Position numbers and translations under genes: made by a program. Of a stretch of 64,000 nt of DNA, positions 11,350-20,014 are shown in pieces. The DNA is from Anadara kagoshimensis (taxonomy: Eukaryota > Mollusca > Bivalvia > Arcoida > Arcidae). Location: the NCBI GenBank assembly GCA_021292105.1, contig CM037866.1, forward strand, positions 3,704,607 to 3,768,606. The letters are read 5' to 3'. Each line of letters opens with the position of its first letter. Position 1 is the first letter of the stretch. The notes under the pieces are model-generated. The model ran no database searches, had not been told where the DNA came from, and saw only the letters and a list, made by a program, of their open reading frames with translations.

Positions 11350-11720
11350 GATGTTTGTGCTTTAGAAAGTGAAAGCTGTAAGAGGAGTTGAATGGATGAA
11401 ATGGAAACCCTTTCAATAGAATATTGTTGAAAAATGACCATGTTCAACTATCAGTAAAATCTAAAAATAATGTATAATACAGCCAAAACAGGAGGTGTAA
11501 AATCTTCAATACATATAAAACGGCCTGCAAAGATTAAGACTTGTTGGCTAAAAGCTCTAAGAGGTGTTGATACCACAAAATGGGTACCACATGAGAGGAA
11601 TATTGTTGAAAAATAACTAGCTTCAACTGTCCGTAAAATCTGAAAAAATTATATAATGGTAGGTACACATGTCCAATGTACATTAAAACAACCTGTAAAG
11701 CTAAAAGCTAGTTGAATACA
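11350..11720. repeat. Tandem duplication, ~190-bp unit x2
   Basis: 'gaatattgttgaaaaat' plus 'ttcaact.tc.gtaaaatct' and later 'gcctgcaaagatt/acctgtaaagct' occur in two successive diverged copies. Confidence 0.65.
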
Positions 11721-11992
11721 CAAAATGGGTACCCTTCATGCTAATGGGTGGACAGACCAAACAATGAACAGATCTATATACTCCCCCAAAAGCTTGGTGG
11801 GGTTTGATGGAGGATAGGTTAAAAATGGTTACAATTGTTGCTAGAGCACTGTATAAAAATTCCTGACCCAGACTAAAATTAAGATTTTGATACAAGTTTT
11901 TATACCTTCAGATTTAAAATCTTGGTCAGAAATTTGGACTAGCTGGAGAAGTTTAAAACTAACAATTAAACTTTGTAAAATGTATGTTAAGT

Positions 11993-12061
11993 AGGTCAAA
12001 GGTCAATGTTTAAACTTCACTGAAAAACTTGTACGATTTATGCAAAGTAGGTCAAAGGTCA
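11993..12061 (+). promoter_or_regulatory. Two perfect DR1 nuclear-receptor-type motifs
   Basis: 'aggtcaaaggtca' is present exactly at 11993-12005 and again at 12049-12061, inside a 56-bp duplication. AGGTCA-N1-AGGTCA is the DR1 element bound by RXR heterodimers, HNF4 and COUP-TF. It lies about 630 bp downstream of the Ig exon donor on the gene's strand, so it would be intronic. Function is inference; small duplications can carry such motifs by chance. Confidence 0.4.
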
Positions 12062-12179
12062 ATGTCTAAACCTCAGGTAGTCACTAGAAAGAGGGAAAGA
12101 TTTTGGTTTTACACCCCAGGTACCCAGCTACAGCTAAAACTAGCAAATTTAAATTGGAAACCTGTTCATTATGATTACA

Positions 12180-12266
12180 ATTAAACCTGTCTATAAAGGC
12201 CACCTACAAATGGAAGCAGTAAAAGTGTGTTTTGTGGGCAGGTGACCCTTTACACAGGTTCTCACA
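12180..12266. mobile_element. Tc1/mariner-type MITE fragment
   Basis: 'aaacctgtctataaaggcca' followed by 'agcagtaaaagtgtg' and 'gggcaggtgaccctt' is one half of the CAGTCAAACCTG family; the other half is absent. Confidence 0.7.
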
Positions 12267-12267
12267 A

Positions 12268-12692
12268 ATGACCTAGGTTAAATAGTTACCCCACCCCGGA
12301 GTACAAACTGATCAATCAGGCACCAGTTTACAGATATTTAAATAATAAAAGAGATGTACTCACTGTTAACCGTCAGGTAGACCCAGGTTTAACAGTTACC
12401 CCACCCCAGAAAACAAACTGATCAATCTGGCACCAACTTAAAGATGTTTTTATGATAAAAGAGAGTGTATTCACTGTTAACCGGTAGTTAGACCCAGGTT
12501 CAACAGTTACCCCACCCCAGAAAACAAACTGATCAATCTGGCACCAACTCAAAGATATTTTTTATGATAAAAGAGGGCGTATTCACTGTTAACCGTTAGG
12601 TAGACCCAGGTTCAACAGTTACCCCAGAAAACAAACTGATCAATCAGGCACCAGTTTAAAGATATTTTAATAATAAAAGAGGATGTACTCAC
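12268..12692. repeat. 107-111-bp minisatellite copying the exon end
   Basis: About four units carry 'aacagttaccccacccc', 'acaaactgatcaatc' and 'actgttaaccgtcaggtaga'. The last motif begins at 12362, 12473, 12584 and, in the genuine exon, 12691 (spacing 111, 111, 107). On the minus strand it is the last 27 exon bases, the splice donor and the start of the intron. The unit boundary inside the exon is near 12719. Confidence 0.9.
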
Positions 12693-13030
12693 TGTTAACC
12701 GTCAGGTAGACCCAGGTTCCATTGGTCAGTTTCTCTGTGTTATTAACTATCCCATCTAAGTACACAACTTTACACTCGTACCATCCCTCGTCCGAAGCTC
12801 GGACATGATTAATAACCAATGAAATCCCTTCTAATTCCACCGTCCTTGATAGTGGGGATGAATTATGGGGTCATAATTGTCGTAACGTAAATAAACAGAT
12901 GCGTCATGAATTGAAGCTTTCTTCCACTCCAAGATGTACTTGACTGGCTTGTTATTCGGAAAATGAAGGTCACAATCTAGAACTTGTCGGGATCCCAAAT
13001 TTGACGTTTTCTTGATCTGGGCATATACAT
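12693..13030 (-). CDS. Ig V-set exon, turtle/IGSF9-like (frameshifted)
   Basis: The only convincing coding exon in the window. The minus strand opens after an acceptor 'tctattgtag' and ends before a consensus donor 'gtgagtac'. The first half reads through an Ig strand-B Cys (VLDCDLHF), strand-C Trp (YILEWKK) and 'YDNYDPIIHPHYQGR'. The second half, in another frame, reads 'SLVINHVRASDEGWYECKV', the strand E-F signature with the second Cys, then 'NGTWVYLTVN'. GWYECKV plus NG(T/S)WVxLT is characteristic of the first Ig domain of turtle/IGSF9 adhesion receptors, neuronal cell-surface proteins. The exon is 338 bp; starting with two codon bases and ending with one requires 339. One base is therefore missing near 12838-12842, and an in-frame TAG follows at 12831-12833. 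This may be an assembly error, an allele or a decayed copy. No neighbouring exon was found, so introns must be long. Confidence 0.8.
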
Positions 13031-13095
13031 CTACAATAGATAATAATGATATTAAAATAATAATAACAATAGTCATAATAATAATAATAAGATAC

Positions 13096-13357
13096 AAGCC
13101 CCGGTTTCACAATCATTCCTTAGCTAATATTTCCTTAACTTAAATTTAGCTAATTTTGTTAATCTCTTTTTGGAAATACTGGTGATTATTTTTATCAAAT
13201 CTAAACGCAAATGTTTTAATCTAGAAGTGATCTTAAAATGACACCTTAAATTCCTGAATATCTTGAAAATTAACAAAATGATGAGGATTTGAAATTTTGC
13301 AAGATTTAACTTCAGAAAAATCTTAGCTAAGGAATGATTGTGAAACTGAAGCCAGGT
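13096..13357. mobile_element. MITE with long inverted repeats (TTTCACAATCATTCC)
   Basis: The left end 'ccccggtttcacaatcattc' continues 'cttagctaatatttcc'; the right end is 'ttagctaaggaatgattgtg' then 'aaactgaagcc'. The termini are inverted over about 40 bp with mismatches. It lies in the intron just upstream of the Ig exon acceptor. Related pieces are at 29336-29590, 30340-30762 and 62380-62450. Confidence 0.8.
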
Positions 13358-13484
13358 ATTATAAATATCATGTTATATAAACAAATTACAAATGCTAACA
13401 CTTAATATGACCGACAGTGTGACCGTTAAGAAAGCGCAGCAGACAAAGTTCTATGACAAAAAGTTTTATTCTTCCATATCTGCT

Positions 13485-14012
13485 CATGTAAGATAGGGTT
13501 TTTTCCTATGTGAGATACCCGTATCTCACATGACCATGTGACCTTTAGTGACGTCACAATCAAAAGACAATTACATGACGTCATCATATGGAGAACATGA
13601 CGTCTTCTTGCGGGAAAATGACATCCAATTCTTCACAATTTAGAAATTTTGAGTGCGTTTCAAATGCTAAATATTGGATTTTTTAATGAACCACTTTGTT
13701 TTGTAGTTTATACATTTTGTATAAACCAAAATCCGGTACGATCTATCCATATTTATTTTAAAGTAAAATGTCGAATTACAAAGTTAGATTTTACAAACAT
13801 GGCATCGATGTCTATGTTTATCGTACCTGAAGCCAAATATTGGCACTAAAATGGAAGAAAAATAATTCCATTATGAGTTGATCCATGTAAGATAGGGAAA
13901 TCTCACCCTCGGGGTTGAACATTTCTGGTCAGAGACTCGGCAAGCCTCGTCTCTGACTGAAATGTTCAACCCCTCGGGTGAGATTTCCCTATCCTACATG
14001 GATACTCATAAT
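13485..14012. mobile_element. Palindrome-ended element
   Basis: The left end carries 'catgtaagatagggttttt' and 'gtgagatacccgtatctcac'. The right end is a large palindrome (13872-14012): one arm reads 'tccatgtaagatagggaaat' to 'tctggtcagagac', the other 'gtctctgactgaaatgttca' to 'atcctacatggat'. Arms are about 65 bp at roughly 90% match with a loop of about 12 bp. The 66-codon ORF at 13649-13849 shows no family features. Confidence 0.65.
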
Positions 14013-14499
14013 GGATTCTTATATTCTAATTTCAGCATAGGGCAAATGCAGATTATTAGTCAAACCTTTCAAAACTCTTATTTTCTTTTCTATATTTCTT
14101 AGGAAAATCCCTGAAACAATACAAAAATTTTAGTTACAGACAGCATAGTCTGTTTTTACACTGTTAACAGTGGTGCGCCAGACAGTGACGGGATCTCTGA
14201 AAGGAAAGAATGATCTCACGAGATCCCCTTTCATTCGTGTTTTAATATGACGATGTATTGCGGGAAAATTCATGTGAATTTAACACAAATTTTTCAACTC
14301 ACCAGATATATCATATATGTGTTGGATTAATGGATTTTTTGGGATTTGATTTATTTAAGAATTATATGCACACATTGTCTGTAGTGAAAGCTTTGCTTTC
14401 TTGGCCTGTGGTTGTGAAAGAGCTGCACTTTCTATTAATGTATTGGTGGATCATCATTATGGATAATCCTAATTATAGGTCCAACTGACAGGTCAATGT
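14013..14499. other. AT-rich sequence, nothing recognised
   Basis: A small inverted motif 'gggatctctgaaagg / cgagatcccctttc' occurs at 14190-14235. A 76-codon ORF at 14258 shows no domain features. Confidence 0.45.
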
Positions 14500-14855
14500 G
14501 TTTGACTTTCAATTCAAATGCTGAGTGCTTGGAAAAAGAACAGTCACTACCTATTATCAAGTCTTGGTCAGACCCAGTGATTTCCCTAAAATTTGTAGCA
14601 GGAGGTAGATTGACTAATCCAACAGGCCAGGGGTCAAGGGGGGGGGGGGGGCTCCTAGGCCTCAAGGAGGCAATTTTATTGAATTCTAACAGGCAAAACT
14701 TTGATTTTTAGGCCAACAAATCTTCCTGTTGCTGCCTCTTATAGAAAACACTGCAGACCTGGCTTGGGGGGGGCGGGGAGGGGGGGGGGGGTCTCGAACC
14801 GATGACCTCCCATATACGAAGCGAAAACTCTACCAACTGAGCTACCATAGTGGTA
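14500..14855 (-). mobile_element. tRNA-derived SINE split by a nested MITE
   Basis: The minus strand starts with 'ggtagctcagttggtagag' (box A), then 'ggttcga' (box B), runs through G/C-run-containing sequence, is interrupted at 14575-14753, and resumes with 'ccaagacttgataataggta' and 'gtgactgttctttttcc'. The distal tail is missing. Confidence 0.8.
14575..14753. mobile_element. 179-bp hAT-like MITE nested in SINE
   Basis: Starts 'cagtgatttccctaaaa' and ends 'cttatagaaaacactg'. The terminal repeats share CAGTG and a loose T/C-rich extension. It is flanked by 'cagacc' on both sides (14569-14574, 14754-14759), a part of the SINE present once in intact copies. It contains a G13 run near 14640. 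Confidence 0.7.
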
Positions 14856-15483
14856 ATTTAACACATACTGGTAATCTAATCAAGTTAATTGACTTTATAC
14901 AAAATGTCGAAGAAGAATTCCCCATTGTAAACAATTTAATACGAGAAAGAGATAATTTACTGTGTACTAATGAGAAGTGCCGATACAGCAGTCTAAAAGG
15001 TTAACGCTGTCTTTTATTGTAGCGTCATCTCGGAATAAAAACTGCCGAGAAAATACTATAACAATGATATGAAAATGCTATAAATGCCAGCATGAATGCC
15101 ATAAATCTCAATCAAGCATTTGTCGGTTGTGACAGAGCTTAAAATGTGGTATATAGTGGATGAACTTGACAATGAAAACATAAGTCAATGCTAAACACGG
15201 GTAATATTAAACCTTAACGGGTACAATTATAAACCCCGCAGGTATCAGTGATCATTACGGATAACTTGTAGATTGAATAAATCTTGTTACAGTCCTAGTT
15301 AAAATATTAAAATACCAGACATGGCGCCATCTTTGTGTATTGCCGACATTTAATTTTCACCGTACCCATGGTTCCTGTCTGCAAAAAGTGCAATGGCAGT
15401 TTTTTTTTTTTAGCTTTTACTGGTTGGCTTATTGCCAGTATAATGGACAAATACGGTGCCATCTATGTGTATTGTTGGCACCC
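14856..15483. other. Unique AT-rich sequence with one local duplication
   Basis: No gene recognised. 'ggcgccatctttgtgtattg' near 15321 and 'ggtgccatctatgtgtattg' near 15456 mark a duplication of about 135 bp. Confidence 0.5.
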
Positions 15484-15760
15484 AACTGGGTCTGACCCAA
15501 GACTTGAAGTTTTAAGTGAGTAGTGACTGTTTGTTTCACCAAGCACTCGGCATTACAAAATGAAAGTTGCTTTTCTTTTGGATGGAAACTTAAACTGTGT
15601 CACGGAAGGTGTAACAGGATTAAGAACCCTGCTGTATAATGTCATCAGCACAATGCACAGGCAAAATTTCTGCACTTTCGCCTATAGCTGGCGATGTCTC
15701 GATATAAGTGAAATATTCTTGACTAAGACATTAAACCTCATTACTCATTATAACAGGTGA
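15484..15760 (+). mobile_element. tRNA-derived SINE, head missing
   Basis: Begins at 'ctgggtctgacccaagactt' (body just after the tRNA head), continues through 'cctgctgtataatg.catcag', 'tagctggcgatgtctcgata' and ends 'attcttgactaagacattaa' with a worn tail. Confidence 0.85.
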
Positions 15761-15887
15761 GCTGCCAACATATTTTCCTTTACCAAGGGTCCTACCAGTT
15801 TTTGGGATCCAAAAATATAGGAAAATAGGAATATGGGGTCGAAATTATAGGAGTTTTCACTAAAATTGTAGGCCTTTACTGATTCAC

Positions 15888-16135
15888 CTGGTATAAGTAT
15901 AATGGACCGGGGGAGTGGTACGCTTGTCTGCGGCGTACTGACTCTGTGAGCTAGCACGTTAAAGTCGCCCTGAGTGCGCGCTAGTACAAGGTAGACCATA
16001 CAACACACTCACACTTCACATGCATACACAAAATAGTTCATAGATTAATCCAAAGAGATTAATAAAATAGTTCTCGTTGCGAATAGCTGAAAAATTGCTG
16101 ATGCGACATTAAGCAACATTCAACCAACCAACCAA
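15888..16135 (+). mobile_element. Second dispersed repeat family (SINE2-like)
   Basis: Contains 'gggggagtggtacgcttgtc', 'gcggcgtactgactctgtga', 'gctagcacgtt' and 'agctgaaaaattgctgatgc' followed by (CAAC)n at 16124-16140. The inverted counterpart is at 19144-19560, with further pieces at 29885-29960. No box A/B clear enough to name a tRNA source. Confidence 0.6.
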
Positions 16136-16534
16136 CCAACTAAAATTGTAGGAGTTTTCACTAAAATTAAAGGAGTTTTCACTAAAATTGTAGGAGTTTT
16201 CACTAAAATTGTAGGAATATATTTTAAAAAAAATAGTTTACCGGTACACATAAAATATACATCTATGGTCTACTTTCCTACTTCAGCCATTCCCTTTCCT
16301 CCTTTTACTAACAAACAAAACATTGGCGACGGCAATCTACACTTGCTGCTTTAGAAATATATAAATGTTAATCTTGCTTCAGATATGTACTAAATGTGGG
16401 AAAAATGTCCCCATTTTGAATTCCTGAAGCTACCATTAACAGAAATATATAGGATAATATAGGAAATATTAGGAGGTTTTTCAAATTATATAGGAAAATA
16501 TAGGAAAGAGTCCAAATTATAGACACTAGAAAAA

Positions 16535-16786
16535 CTGTGAGCCATAAGCTCACAAAAAATACCCACCGCTCCCCCACATAAAAAAAATCCATGGGATCAA
16601 ATTTTTAAATAGGATGTGCACATCTACACTATATAACAAAGATTGTGTGAAAGTTTCATGAAAATTCATTGAAGGAATAGTTGCAAATAAGAGATAGGTA
16701 CCCTAAGGTGTAACGGAAGGACGGACAGACACATGGACGGACACCCCTATCATTATATACCCCCCACTTTTTAAGCGGGGGTATAA
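16535..16786 (+). mobile_element. CGGGGG-tail dispersed repeat, copy 1
   Basis: Runs from 'tgtgagccataagctcac' through 'aaagattgtgtgaaagtttc' and 'gataggtaccctaaggtgta' to 'ccccccactttttaagcggg'. The final segment is a CCCCC/GGGGG mini-hairpin. A homologous copy lies in the same orientation at 34008-34257. Confidence 0.8.
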
Positions 16787-17141
16787 ATATAGGAAAATAT
16801 AGGAATGGTAGGACCCCCCACCTATTACTAATTACAACAGTCAGCTGTCAACATATTATCCTCCACAGAACAATTTTAAACCCCAGACAGACTCCTCATT
16901 AGCAATCAATTTAAAACCGATGTTCAATCAAGCGTGACAGTTATTTTTTATCCAATCAACTTAATTGTAAGAAAGGCTGGCGTTAATTAAGTGTCGCCTA
17001 CTTTGTCACCATGTATAGATCGTTAATTGACGATAAAATTCCAAAATGTCACTTTGATGGAATTCTTAATGTTAAGCTTCCAAAATAGATAATACCCGGT
17101 ACTACTGAATATCCACAAATTGAGTGCACATGGTTTTTATT

Positions 17142-17361
17142 ACTGTAGATCACTTTTATTTCGCGAGAGATCTATTTTTGCGTGAATTCACTACTTATCC
17201 TATTCGCGAATTCAAATATCACGCGGATATTTCCAGCACACAGATATTTCTATGTTTGAATTCAATAAGATTCCAAAAGTGAATTCAAATATTCGCAAAT
17301 AAGATCACTATTGTCTTGATGCGAAATTTCCAACTCGCGAAAAATACGTGATCTACAGTAT
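17142..17361. mobile_element. MITE with TACTGTA ends
   Basis: The left end 'tactgtagatcacttttatt' continues 'tcgcgag'; the right end 'ctcgcgaaaaatacgtgatc' continues 'tacagta'. The inverted repeat is about 27 bp with few mismatches, and the interior is 'ttcgcgaattcaaat'-rich. Similar elements lie at 44314-44524 and 49385-49597. No ORF. Confidence 0.8.
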
Positions 17362-17520
17362 TCATTTCTTTCAAATGAGATTGTTTCCATTAAACTATCA
17401 ATAAAATGAATTTAAAATGCATTGACTTAACAAAATTATATTTTTAAATGAAAACAATTCTGAAAACTGTTCTGTGGTTTGGCTTAAACATACATAGGGC
17501 ATCTACCTATATAACTTATC

Positions 17521-17960
17521 CAGGGTTCGTACAGACATTTGGACTCCAAATTTAAGGACTTTTTAGGGTCTTTTCAGGGTCTTATTTGCAAATTTAAGGC
17601 CTAATGAGAAGGACAATTTTAGCAAAAACATATTGGTGCAAAGGCAATCAATAAAACAATTACTTACGTGTCCATAGTAAAGACACTTGAAGTGAAGTTT
17701 GACGTTCTTCGTTCGGTTGGGCCAGGTACCTTTAAATTGCCCATTTCAATGTTACTTATTAATTAATGTATTTGTTTATGTATATCAGTTTAGTAGCAAC
17801 CACTTAATATCAAAATACAGACACCAAACTGGCCAAATTCAAGGACTTTTTAGGACCTTCAGGATAAATTCAAGGGCTTTTTAGGGCCAGACTTGTTTTT
17901 AGGGTCTTTGTAGGGCAAACCTAAACATTTAAGGACTTTTCCAGGCCTGTACGAACCCTG
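17521..17960. mobile_element. CAGGGTTCGTACAG MITE, copy 1
   Basis: A 440-bp non-autonomous element with a perfect 14-bp terminal inverted repeat ('cagggttcgtacag' / 'ctgtacgaaccctg'). It is flanked by 'ttatc' on both sides (5-bp target duplication). The interior is built of 'aaggactttttagggtc' and 'ttcaagggctttttagggcc' direct repeats near both ends. The body has no transposase. hAT-like by its CAGGG ends, but a 5-bp duplication is atypical. Confidence 0.88.
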
Positions 17961-17998
17961 TTATCTTACTTTGCTCTCAGTCTGTTTTAATTGCTTTT

Positions 17999-18169
17999 AC
18001 AGTCAAACCTGTCCATGACAACCAGTAAAAATGGTCTTAATGGGCAGGTGGCCTTTATGTACAGGTTCATATAATATGAATAAAGAACAATTGGGATACA
18101 ATTCTACTGGCCTTTATAAGCAGGTGACCCTTATATAGAGGTGGCCTTTAAGACAGGTTGGACTGTACA
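17999..18169. mobile_element. Tc1/mariner-type MITE, full length
   Basis: 'tacagtcaaacctgtcc' to 'aagacaggttggactgta', TA-flanked, about 170 bp, with the family interior 'aataatatgaataaagaac'-like and 'attctactggcctttataag'. One of the best-preserved copies in the window. Confidence 0.88.
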
Positions 18170-18239
18170 TGTAAGCAGCTTGGTTAGGGGGCCACACTGG
18201 GTGGTTAACTCTTTTTCGAACTCTACAGAAGTGTCTTTA

Positions 18240-18430
18240 GTGTGCACTGAGACACAGGACCTTGGTTTTGAGTCTCATTCGAAAGAGTAATCAACCTAAT
18301 GAGATTTTTACAGATCTAGTATGGGCAGGAGATGAATATCATGAATACCAAGTCCCACGTAAGGTTTGTACCCCTAACTCTTGACTTTGAAAATCAGTGA
18401 CAGTACCACTCAGCCAAGTTAGCTCATAAG
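18240..18430 (-). mobile_element. Possible second tRNA-derived SINE
   Basis: The minus strand at 18425-18360 reads 'gagctaacttggctgagtgg' then 'gggtacaaacc', which resembles box A and a worn box B of a tRNA. The body differs from the main SINE. A single copy, so the call is weak. Confidence 0.35.
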
Positions 18431-18479
18431 GTTTAAAATAAAAGTGTAAAATTCTGTTCAATTCAGGATTCCTCCTTTA

Positions 18480-18735
18480 TTTTAAGTAAATAAACATATA
18501 TTCTCTGGTAAGGGTAAATTTTTATTTCTAAAAGTCTAAAGAAGAGATAATTTTTTAAGATAATTTTTTTTAATTTCTAAAAGTCTAAAGAAGAGATAAA
18601 TATTTGAACTTCTAAAAGTCTACAGAAGTATATTTTTTAAATTCTAAAATTCTAAAGAAAAAGAAAAGATATATTCTTTAATTTCTAAAATTCTAAAGAA
18701 GATAAATATATTTCTTTAATTTCTGCAATTCTTAA
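18480..18735. repeat. AT-rich tandem repeat, ~45 bp x ~5
   Basis: 'atttctaaaagtctaaagaa' followed by 'gagataaat' and T-runs recurs near 18527, 18573, 18616, 18640 and 18690 with drift. Confidence 0.8.
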
Positions 18736-19140
18736 GAGGAGACAAATTATTTAGATGAAACTCTCGGCAAAACAGATAAACTTTTAAGACCAATCTATTC
18801 AGGCTAACCTGATCAAATTGTAAAGTGATTTTGGCTAGAATTTGTATCCTGCGAAAAGACATAAAACTTGGTTGCTGCAGCGCAATGAAATCTTGTAACA
18901 TTTTATAACATTATTGAAGACAACACCACAGAAAATAATCCACTTATTTCTGTGTTTTACTCGCTTACTTGTCAAATTACACAAAGGGCACATCAAGTGG
19001 GAGTGCAGTTTCCTAAATAAGAAACGGTTACCATAGCAACAACAACAACAACTCATATTTCTGTATTTGTTTTAATTCTTGGATTCACAGTTTTGCCAAA
19101 TAAGTAAATAAGTATTAATTTTATTTTTCTTTTGTTTTTA
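18736..19140. other. AT-rich sequence, nothing recognised
   Basis: (CAA)n-like run at 19036-19052. Overlapping minus-strand ORFs of 61 and 73 codons show no domain features. Confidence 0.45.
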
Positions 19141-19143
19141 ATG

Positions 19144-19975
19144 CTGTCTAATGTCGCATCAGCAATTTTTCAGCTATTTACAACAAGAGCAAGTTTATAA
19201 ATCTCTAATGATAAAACTTAAGAACAGGTTTGTGTAGAGTCGCGAGACATGAAAGAATGCTTTATGATTTGCCTTGGACTAAAGTACATTTGGGGTTCCT
19301 TTATGGTGCAAACTCAATTGTACGCAACGGACAAGCAAAAAAACACACACCCAGTCGGATTTACTGGCGTGTGGTGAACCAGTCTATACCCTGACCTCTA
19401 ATACTGACCGCCAGGCATTGACCCGGCCAGGAATCAAACATACAGCCTTTTAAAAGAGTGCATCCAGGGCAACCATAAGTTTCTAGCTCACAGAGTCAGT
19501 ATGCCGCATGAATTCCACTTCCCAAGTCACATTATACTGACACGGGGTAAACCAGTACATTCTTTGTCCTCTACTACTGAGGGACAGGCAATGCAAAACA
19601 TACTGCCTTTTAAGAGTGCATTCTGGGCAACCTTAAGTTTCTAACTCACAGAATCAGTCCACCACAGACAGGTATACCACTCCTCAAGTCTTATTATTCT
19701 GACATTGAGTGTACTAGTCAATATTCTGTCTTCTTAACACAGAGCACCAGGTGAGGAAGCAGTATCTAAAACTTTAAGGTCTTATGTATGACCCAGCCAG
19801 GGTTTAAACATACGGTCTTTTAAAAGAGAGCATGCAGGGCAAGCTTAAGGTTCTAGCTCACAGAATCAGTACACTGCAAACAAGCACACCACTCCCTCAG
19901 TCACATTACACCGACACCAGGTGAACCGGTCAATACCGTATCTTCCTGATACAGAGCACCAAGGGAGGAAGCAGC
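19144..19975 (-). repeat. SINE2-like repeat followed by ~170-bp tandem copies
   Basis: 19144-19460 is the inverted counterpart of 15888-16135 ('gcatcagcaatttttcagct'), extended by a unique body. From 19455 to 19975 the segment 'agctcacagagtcagta' ... 'tcacattatactgacac' ... 'agagtgca' recurs about three times, a tandem growth of one end of the element. Confidence 0.7.
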
Positions 19976-20014
19976 TAAAATTTCAAAATTTTATACCATG
20001 TGGTCTTTATATTA

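Larger units (their letters stand above)
15787..16816. mobile_element. Composite element with 11-bp inverted ends
   Basis: 'gggtcctacca' at 15787 is inverted at 16806 ('tggtaggaccc'). The interior repeats 'tataggaaaatataggaa' and 'aattgtaggagttttcacta'. It is interrupted by a SINE2-like copy (15888-16135) and a CGGGGG-tail repeat (16535-16786). Outside it, a direct repeat of about 40 bp flanks both sides ('gctgccaacatattttcc' at 15761 and 'gctgtcaacatattatcc' at 16844), a local duplication or an unusually long target duplication. Confidence 0.55.
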
